Shown: positions 59,012 through 64,000 of the stretch, one piece after another
How the letters are laid out: each line of letters begins with the position of its first letter
How positions within the stretch are numbered: position 1 is the stretch's first letter
DNA from: Nitrosopumilus sp.
GTDB taxonomy: Archaea > Thermoproteota > Nitrososphaeria > Nitrososphaerales > Nitrosopumilaceae
Assembly: GCF_025698945.1 (NCBI RefSeq)
Contig: NZ_JAILWM010000001.1
Span: 372,001 to 436,000 of the forward strand
Direction of reading: 5' to 3'
Length of the DNA stretch: 64,000 nt
Notes under the pieces: generated by a model
Database searches by the model: none
The model's input: only the letters and a program-made list of their open reading frames with translations
Told to the model about the DNA's origin: nothing
Program-made: the position numbers and the translations under genes

Positions 59012-59698
59012 TTGAAATCACTATTCATTTCGGGAACTGATACTGATGTGGGCAAAACCTATGTCACTGCCGGGTTGGCGATACTTCTTCGAAAAATGAA
59101 TATTGATGTGGGTGTTATGAAGCCATTTGCTGCCGGCATAGCACAAAAAAAAGGTTTCAAATCCGAAGATGTTGAAATTATTGCAAACGCTGCACAAGTA
59201 AGTGATCCTGAAAATTTGTTGAATCCGCAATTTTTCCCTATTCCTGCATCCCCATTTACTGCTATGAAATCACTAAAAATTAAACCAAAAATTGACTTGG
59301 CTCTTTCAAATTTTAAAAAATTATCGAAACTTCATGATATGCTATTAGTTGAAGGAATGGGTGGAATTATGACACCAATTCTAAAAAACTATTTTGTTAC
59401 AAATTTAATCAAAGACATGAAAATTCCTACAATTATTGTCACACGAACTAAAGTTGGAACCATTAATCATACTATAATGACGGTCAATATGTGTCAGAAA
59501 TATAAAATTCCTATTCGAGGAATTATCATCAATGATTTTGATTCAGATGGTTACAAAACAAATGAACTTTCTCGTGATTTGAATGATTTAACTGGTATTC
59601 CTATTCTGGGTTCAATTCCTTTTATTGAAGATGTTGGTGATTCATCAATATACAAAATTTTTAAGAAAAATCTTAACATGAAAATCATTTTAAAATAA
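59012..59698 (+). CDS. bioD: Dethiobiotin synthetase BioD
   Basis: 228 aa from the TTG at 59012 (a second TTG at 59009 is equally possible). P-loop FISGTDTDVGKTYVTAGLAI, then DVGVMKPFAAGIAQK and LVEGMGGIMTPI. Closes the ureido ring with CO2 and ATP. Divergent from bioA. No bioC, bioH, bioW or bioZ gene for the pimeloyl precursor is in the window. Confidence 0.93.
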   Translation: MKSLFISGTDTDVGKTYVTAGLAILLRKMNIDVGVMKPFAAGIAQKKGFKSEDVEIIANAAQVSDPENLLNPQFFPIPASPFTAMKSLKIKPKIDLALSNFKKLSKLHDMLLVEGMGGIMTPILKNYFVTNLIKDMKIPTIIVTRTKVGTINHTIMTVNMCQKYKIPIRGIIINDFDSDGYKTNELSRDLNDLTGIPILGSIPFIEDVGDSSIYKIFKKNLNMKIILK

Positions 59699-59702
59699 TT
59701 AC

Positions 59703-60254
59703 CTAAATCCTTAAAATTTTGAATTTGTTTGTACCACCAACATTGGTGAAATTGGCTATCTCAAAGATAATTTTGGAAAAGGTATTATTTTCTTTAGATA
59801 ATACAAACAATTTCTTTTCAATAGAAATATTTTCAGATAAAACGACCCAAATATTTTCTGATATTTTCTGACATTTCTCTAATTGAGTAATTCTTTCTTC
59901 AATAACTTTCATCTTTGAGGATTTTGGTATGCAAATTAATAATGTCTTTTCTGGATCACTCTCAAGTGTTTTTGTATCTGGAACTACTATGTCTAACTCG
60001 ATTCCCTTGTACTCTATATTTCTTTGACTTGTAATCAAGGCATTTGTAAGTAGATAATGCAAAATACCTGTTGCCAAAATTCCCACAACTTCATCTTTTT
60101 CCCCTAATGTGAGTACGTTATCATAACAATTTTGGATAATCTCATCAATTATCTGATCAAATCTCTTCTCTGAAATTAATTTTGGAATAGTTTCTGAATT
60201 TTTGATATAATCAAATAGATACGCCTTTACTGGATTTGGAACTTCTTCCATCAT
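59703..60254 (-). CDS. Conserved hypothetical protein
   Basis: 183 aa: AYLFDYIKNSETIPKLISEK, a hydrophobic helix EVVGILATGILHYLLTNALI, and an alpha/beta C-terminal part (TLLICIPKSSKMKVIEERIT, ENIWVVLSENISIEKKLF) reminiscent of a restriction-like or Rossmann-type fold. Overlaps the HMG-CoA synthase gene by 4 bp, so translationally coupled. Family not recognised. Confidence 0.6.
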   Translation of the reverse strand: MMEEVPNPVKAYLFDYIKNSETIPKLISEKRFDQIIDEIIQNCYDNVLTLGEKDEVVGILATGILHYLLTNALITSQRNIEYKGIELDIVVPDTKTLESDPEKTLLICIPKSSKMKVIEERITQLEKCQKISENIWVVLSENISIEKKLFVLSKENNTFSKIIFEIANFTNVGGTNKFKILRI

Positions 60255-61645
60255 TCATTAAAGATGTAACGTCTTTCGCCTCTAGTTTCTTTTTGAGTAT
60301 TCACATTAACTAACACAAATTCTTTTTCTGAATGCAGCATCGCTTCCTCAGGTGTCAATTTGTTCTCATGCAGTTCTTCATATTCATCCCATGTTAGTTT
60401 TTTCCTAGGTCCAATCTCTACTTCCAAATTCATATTTTTTACCATCTCTTTGTATTCAGGCTGAATAACTCCGCTGAATACCATGGCGCTACTTCCACTA
60501 CCATATGATCCAAAACCAAATCTTTTTCCTTCCAAATCTATTCCTTTTTGATATTCAAATTCTAAACAACTCCTAAACCCAAGATACAATGAAGCAGTAT
60601 ACAAATTTCCTATCATGCTAGATGCAATTAATGAACTTGAAAGTTTTGATTCATACACTTCTTGATATTGTTGAGTTTTTGTAAATAGTTTTGTAAATTC
60701 ATGATCTCTTGCCATGAATTCTTCATCGCTTAAAACAGATTCAATTGTACCACGTGGATCTTTCGGAACTGGTTCTTCCATGCCAATTTCTTGTAATACT
60801 TTTTTCCATCTGGGTAGTTGCCTCCATTCATGTCTAACTAAATATGCTAATGCCTTCTTTCCCATGTTGCTATATGGCAAGTGCATATTGATATAGTCCA
60901 TATGATCAAGTATTGTCTCACCTGGTTCAATTTTGATCAAACCTGATGAAATCACTTTTTTCTTGTATGCTTCTAAAGCTTTTCTTACCTGTATCATATA
61001 CAACAGATTAGAATACTGTCCATGAACTATTGGGGTTTCTTTTCCAAATGGTCTGTAAAAATCATATTCATCTTTAATTGATGTACTAGTTACTTTAGGA
61101 TCAAATGATAATAAACGAGGATTGTCATTGAGAAGCATCACCACAGCTCCAGCACCCTGAGTCATTTCTCCACTTGAACCCATGTCATATTTTGCAATGT
61201 CTGACACTACTACAAGTGCATGTTTTCCTTCTGCTTCTCCTGCTCTAATCCAATTTGTATTGTCATACAGAGCATAGGACCCACTCACACATGCAAATTT
61301 TGTTTCTACTCCGCCACAATGCTCAAATGCACCTTGACCATAGACTTGTTCCAGCATTCCAATAACATAGGAATTCATAGCCTTTGATTCATCAAAAGCA
61401 GATTCTGTTGAAACATACAGCCTTCCAATATCTTCAGGAGATAGTTTGTTTCGCTGCATAATTTTCAAACAAGCATTTGCCGCTAAACAAGCAGGATCTT
61501 GATTGGCATCAACGATTGCCATCTGTGATACGCCTAAACCTTTTTGTAATTTTACAGGATCTAACCCTCTAGCTGCAGCAAAATCAGCTGCATCAATATA
61601 CAATCTTGGAATATAGATTGCGATATCATCAATCCCTGCTGCCAT
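60251..61645 (-). CDS. mvaS: Hydroxymethylglutaryl-CoA synthase
   Basis: 464 aa thiolase-fold enzyme. Catalytic Glu81 (VSTESAFDES) and Cys119 (KFACVSGSYAL) are present, with GSSGEMTQGAGAVVMLLND and GSYGSGSSAMVFSG. Condenses acetyl-CoA with acetoacetyl-CoA in the mevalonate route to archaeal isoprenoid lipids. Longer than typical archaeal HMGS (about 350 aa), closer to the eukaryotic/bacterial length. Confidence 0.93.
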   Translation of the reverse strand: MAAGIDDIAIYIPRLYIDAADFAAARGLDPVKLQKGLGVSQMAIVDANQDPACLAANACLKIMQRNKLSPEDIGRLYVSTESAFDESKAMNSYVIGMLEQVYGQGAFEHCGGVETKFACVSGSYALYDNTNWIRAGEAEGKHALVVVSDIAKYDMGSSGEMTQGAGAVVMLLNDNPRLLSFDPKVTSTSIKDEYDFYRPFGKETPIVHGQYSNLLYMIQVRKALEAYKKKVISSGLIKIEPGETILDHMDYINMHLPYSNMGKKALAYLVRHEWRQLPRWKKVLQEIGMEEPVPKDPRGTIESVLSDEEFMARDHEFTKLFTKTQQYQEVYESKLSSSLIASSMIGNLYTASLYLGFRSCLEFEYQKGIDLEGKRFGFGSYGSGSSAMVFSGVIQPEYKEMVKNMNLEVEIGPRKKLTWDEYEELHENKLTPEEAMLHSEKEFVLVNVNTQKETRGERRYIFNE

Positions 61646-61750
61646 AAGCTTGGCTCCGATATTTCACTAATAAGGTTATTGTGTAAATTCTAACTAACTA
61701 GGTATGGAAATTTTCATACATTTTTATAATTTTTCTATCTGATCGCTAAT

Positions 61751-62455
61751 TTATTTTGCAAGCTCTGCTTCAAAGATGCTTTCAAAGACATCATAAGGCT
61801 GTGCTCCAAAAATTCGTGTGATTTTCCCATCAGGACCTATCACAAAAAATGCAGGAGTGCCTGTCAACTCTAATTTTTTTGCATCTTCATTACTTGCTAG
61901 AATTGTTTTAGAATGAATTCCCTCAATCATGCACTGTGACCATTGATCTATGTTTAATTCTAGTTCTTGGGCAAATCTTAAAAGATTTTCAGATGATGCC
62001 CAACCATTGTTTTCACCAGTCCAATTGGAATATAGAATATCATGATATTCCCAGAATTTCCCTTGATCATTTGCACAATGTGCACCATGTGATGCATTTA
62101 CAGAATCAGGGCCAATTATATTATAATCTTTGAAAATCATTCTTACTTTACCAGTTTCAACATAATTTTCTAAAACTGAATCTTCTGTGGTATGAAAGAA
62201 CACATTACAAAAGTGACATTGATAATCTCCAAATTCAACTAGTGTTATCTTTGCATTTGAATCCCCTAAAATTGGAGATCCATTTGACAAGAACGTTTCC
62301 ATGGTAATTTGTTGAGGTCCAATCTGTTCTAATTCGGGAGTAGGTTCCAAAACAAGTTCTGATTCATTTGTAACATTATCAAACATTAAGAATATGGTCA
62401 TTAGTGAAACTGATGCAATAATAGCACCAATTGCTAATGATGGACCATGTAACAT
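61751..62455 (-). CDS. Membrane-anchored DsbA-like thiol oxidoreductase
   Basis: 234 aa. N-terminal helix 6-25 anchors an extracytoplasmic thioredoxin-fold domain (Thioredoxin_4 type) with C80-x2-C83 in FGDYQCHFCNVFF and the cis-Pro loop LTGTPAFFVIGPDG. Probably a disulphide oxidase or isomerase for exported copper and cytochrome-like proteins, working with the CcdA/TlpA pair at 53-55 kb. Confidence 0.88.
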   Translation of the reverse strand: MLHGPSLAIGAIIASVSLMTIFLMFDNVTNESELVLEPTPELEQIGPQQITMETFLSNGSPILGDSNAKITLVEFGDYQCHFCNVFFHTTEDSVLENYVETGKVRMIFKDYNIIGPDSVNASHGAHCANDQGKFWEYHDILYSNWTGENNGWASSENLLRFAQELELNIDQWSQCMIEGIHSKTILASNEDAKKLELTGTPAFFVIGPDGKITRIFGAQPYDVFESIFEAELAK

Positions 62456-62669
62456 ACCTCTAATTTTTTATCAATACATTTAGTCGTTTGTGATTTGGTC
62501 TTATTTCATGTTAAAATTCACATTTTCAACCTTAAAATCGCCTTTTAAAGAAAACAGTTTTGTTTTTCGTGAAATCTAAAAATATAAAAAATTTAATGTT
62601 ATCTATCTGATTTTAACACTCTTATTTTTATAAACAATTTTAATTTGTGATAATATAGGAAAACAAATA

Positions 62670-63626
62670 ATGGGAATTAAAGATGATGTTTTGATAGTTG
62701 AAGATAGTCCTGCTATTGGGATGCTTTTAAAGAGTTATTTGGAAAAGTTAGGGTTCTCTCAAATTCATATTTGTAATAATGGCGCTAGCGCGATATCTAC
62801 ATTTAATGATCTTATTGAACAAAAAAAATTACCTATTGTATTTCTTGATTATATGCTTCCTGATATGGATGCACGTTCCATTCTTACCCAAATTTTAACA
62901 CTTCAACCAAATGCACGAGTTATTTTAGAAACCGCCACAGAGAAAGATGATGAAGGAATTAAGGAACTAATTAGGTTAGGTGTTTACCAATACATTGAAA
63001 AACCAATAAGGTTTGAAAGTCTAAAAAATATAATTGATACATTAGAAAAAGAAGAATCATTTTTTCAAAAAGAATCTGAGCAAATTACTATGTTAAAAAA
63101 TGCCGAGGAAAAAGTTTTAGAAAAAACCCACGAACAAATTGATTTTATTTTAAAATCAACACATCAAATTAGTCATAACAAAATTACAAATATTTTAGGT
63201 TATTCTACTGATGCTGTTACATCATATTTGCAAAAGTTACTTCAAGAAGGAAAAATTATTGAAATTGGGGAGAAAAAAGAAATTGCTTGCAATCAATGTG
63301 ATTCTGTAAAAACATCTCAGGTATTTTTTTGTCCCAATTGCAAAGGATCCAATTTTAGATCAGGTAAATTGATAGAACATTATGATTGTGGAAATATTAC
63401 AGAAGAACAATCATATCAAGATGATATATGCCCGAACTGTAAAAAAGAAATTAAAGCATTGGGGGTTGATTATAGGATAATGAAGAATCACTATATTTGT
63501 AATGATTGTAAGGAATTTTTTCCAGAGATTTCAACTGAATACATTTGTTTAAAATGTGAAAATAAATTCAAACTAGAAGATGGAAGGTGGAAAAACAGTA
63601 CATGTTATAAAGTTGTTAATATGTAA
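62670..63626 (+). CDS. Response regulator with winged helix and zinc ribbons
   Basis: 318 aa. Residues 5-125 are a CheY-type receiver: E11/D12, phospho-acceptor D60 (VFLDYMLPD), T90 region (ILETATE) and K111 (YIEKPIRF). A coiled linker leads to a short winged helix (about 165-205, ITNILGYSTDAVTSYLQKLL). The C-terminal 110 residues hold four to five CxxC pairs: CNQC, CPNC, CPNC, CNDC, CLKC. Likely a phosphorelay-controlled DNA or RNA-binding protein. The adjacent kinase is not in the window. Confidence 0.85.
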   Translation: MGIKDDVLIVEDSPAIGMLLKSYLEKLGFSQIHICNNGASAISTFNDLIEQKKLPIVFLDYMLPDMDARSILTQILTLQPNARVILETATEKDDEGIKELIRLGVYQYIEKPIRFESLKNIIDTLEKEESFFQKESEQITMLKNAEEKVLEKTHEQIDFILKSTHQISHNKITNILGYSTDAVTSYLQKLLQEGKIIEIGEKKEIACNQCDSVKTSQVFFCPNCKGSNFRSGKLIEHYDCGNITEEQSYQDDICPNCKKEIKALGVDYRIMKNHYICNDCKEFFPEISTEYICLKCENKFKLEDGRWKNSTCYKVVNM

Positions 63627-64000
63627 TGATTCCATTTTTTACCAAGTACTCTATTCCCTGAACAAATGTTTTATCATCAATAGAGCCATCAGCCCACCAA
63701 CCTGCATTAGATTTTATCCATACAGGTATTACTTCTTTATCTGATGTGATTTGAGATTTTTCAGATACCATAATGATTCCATTTTTTACCAAGTACTCTA
63801 TTCCCTGAACAAATGTTTTATCATCAATAGAGCCATCAGCCCACCAACCTGCATTAGATTTTATCCATACAGGTACCGATACTACCAAATTTGAATTAAT
63901 TTTTCCAATTGTAACTATGTCATAATTTTTCTCTTTTAACATCTTGAGGAGATCAACCAAATTATCAAGATTATTTTGATTAGGAGAATTCACATATGTT
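63616..64000 (-). CDS. Protein with two WIKSNAGWWADG repeats, 5' end beyond window
   Basis: The frame stays open to the window edge, so the N-terminus lies outside; an in-frame GTG at 63993 is not necessarily the start. Two 33-residue repeats (PVWIKSNAGWWADGSIDDKT followed by FVQGIEYLVKNGII) are separated by a short linker. This repeat is widespread in thaumarchaeal surface proteins. The repeats are identical over 105 bp of DNA. Overlaps the end of the response regulator gene by 11 bp. Confidence 0.75.
   Translation of the reverse strand, partial: TYVNSPNQNNLDNLVDLLKMLKEKNYDIVTIGKINSNLVVSVPVWIKSNAGWWADGSIDDKTFVQGIEYLVKNGIIMVSEKSQITSDKEVIPVWIKSNAGWWADGSIDDKTFVQGIEYLVKNGIITY
63624..63728. repeat. 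105-bp perfect direct repeat, copy 1
   Basis: Identical to 63771-63875 with no mismatch. It encodes one repeat domain of the protein at 63616 and includes the stop codon of the response regulator gene. Confidence 0.9.
63771..63875. repeat. 105-bp perfect direct repeat, copy 2
   Basis: Identical to 63624-63728; in the same reading frame, 147 bp apart (49 codons). An in-frame domain duplication by recent unequal recombination or gene conversion. Confidence 0.9.

Noticed and set aside
63624-63875. Perfect 105-bp direct repeat considered as insertion-element ends
   Set aside because: Both copies encode the same protein domain in frame; no transposase or target duplication.

Overview
The window looks like a chromosomal segment of a marine, Nitrosopumilus-like ammonia-oxidising thaumarchaeon. 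The evidence is the low GC content, archaeal-type ribosomal protein and purine genes (PurP, PurS, Rpp29 beside uL29), an EF-2 with the diphthamide histidine, a CdvB/ESCRT-III protein, an archaeal HMG-CoA synthase, a cupredoxin ending in a PEFG sorting tail, the WIKSNAGWWADG repeat, and many genes whose start codon lies about 25 nt after a TATA box (leaderless promoters). No amo genes, rRNA genes, CRISPR arrays or transposases were seen.

Layout. 0-5 kb: secreted protein, TPR protein, a C2H2 zinc-finger mini-protein, then futalosine-pathway genes mqnE and mqnD around small membrane and thiamine-binding proteins, and a SIS-domain protein. 5.2-7.4 kb: EF-2. 7.4-23.3 kb: an accessory stretch of small lineage-specific genes (Cys-rich duplicated protein, two SHOCT proteins, zinc ribbons, winged-helix regulators, a PEFG-tailed cupredoxin, a coiled-coil protein with a duplicated module, a DUF5615 PIN-like protein), plus a CBS-TrkH fusion and a DUF151 nuclease. 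23.4 kb: a candidate structured non-coding RNA. 23.6-35.4 kb: purP, ubiX, tatA/tatC, and a purine operon purS-Q-L-F followed by purC. 35.4-41.7 kb: regulators, an F420/PPOX-type protein, a Lys/Arg/Ala-rich H1-like protein, a secreted protein, a 550-bp gap, a micro-operon of four overlapping tiny ORFs, four copies of a 22-bp palindrome, and tRNA-Asn(GTT). 42.0-49.8 kb: the S10/spc ribosomal operon (uL3, uL4, uL23, uS19, uL22, uS3, uL29, Rpp29, uS17, uL14, uL24, eS4, uL5, uS14, uS8, uL6) without uL2. 50-53.3 kb: SPOUT methyltransferase, proteasome alpha, DUF371, CdvB-like. 53.4-55.3 kb: thiol-redox pair CcdA/TlpA-DipZ. 55.4-59.7 kb: biotin genes bioF, bioB, bioA and divergent bioD. 59.7-64 kb: HMG-CoA synthase, membrane-anchored DsbA-like protein, a response regulator with zinc ribbons, and a repeat protein cut by the window end.

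The strongest unexplained signals are: a perfect BirA-type operator (9-bp arms, 14-nt spacer) in front of bioB, and a near-identical box with the same geometry in front of the uL3 ribosomal operon; the multi-helix ncRNA candidate at 23.4 kb; the family of four palindromes with core CTAAAYTCGARTTTAG between 37.3 and 41.6 kb; and the stop/start-overlapping micro-operon at 39.9-40.3 kb. Biotin synthesis fits the need of this lineage for a biotin-dependent acyl-CoA carboxylase in carbon fixation; mqnE/mqnD (and possibly ubiX) fit its menaquinones. These links rest on family knowledge and are not shown by the sequence itself.
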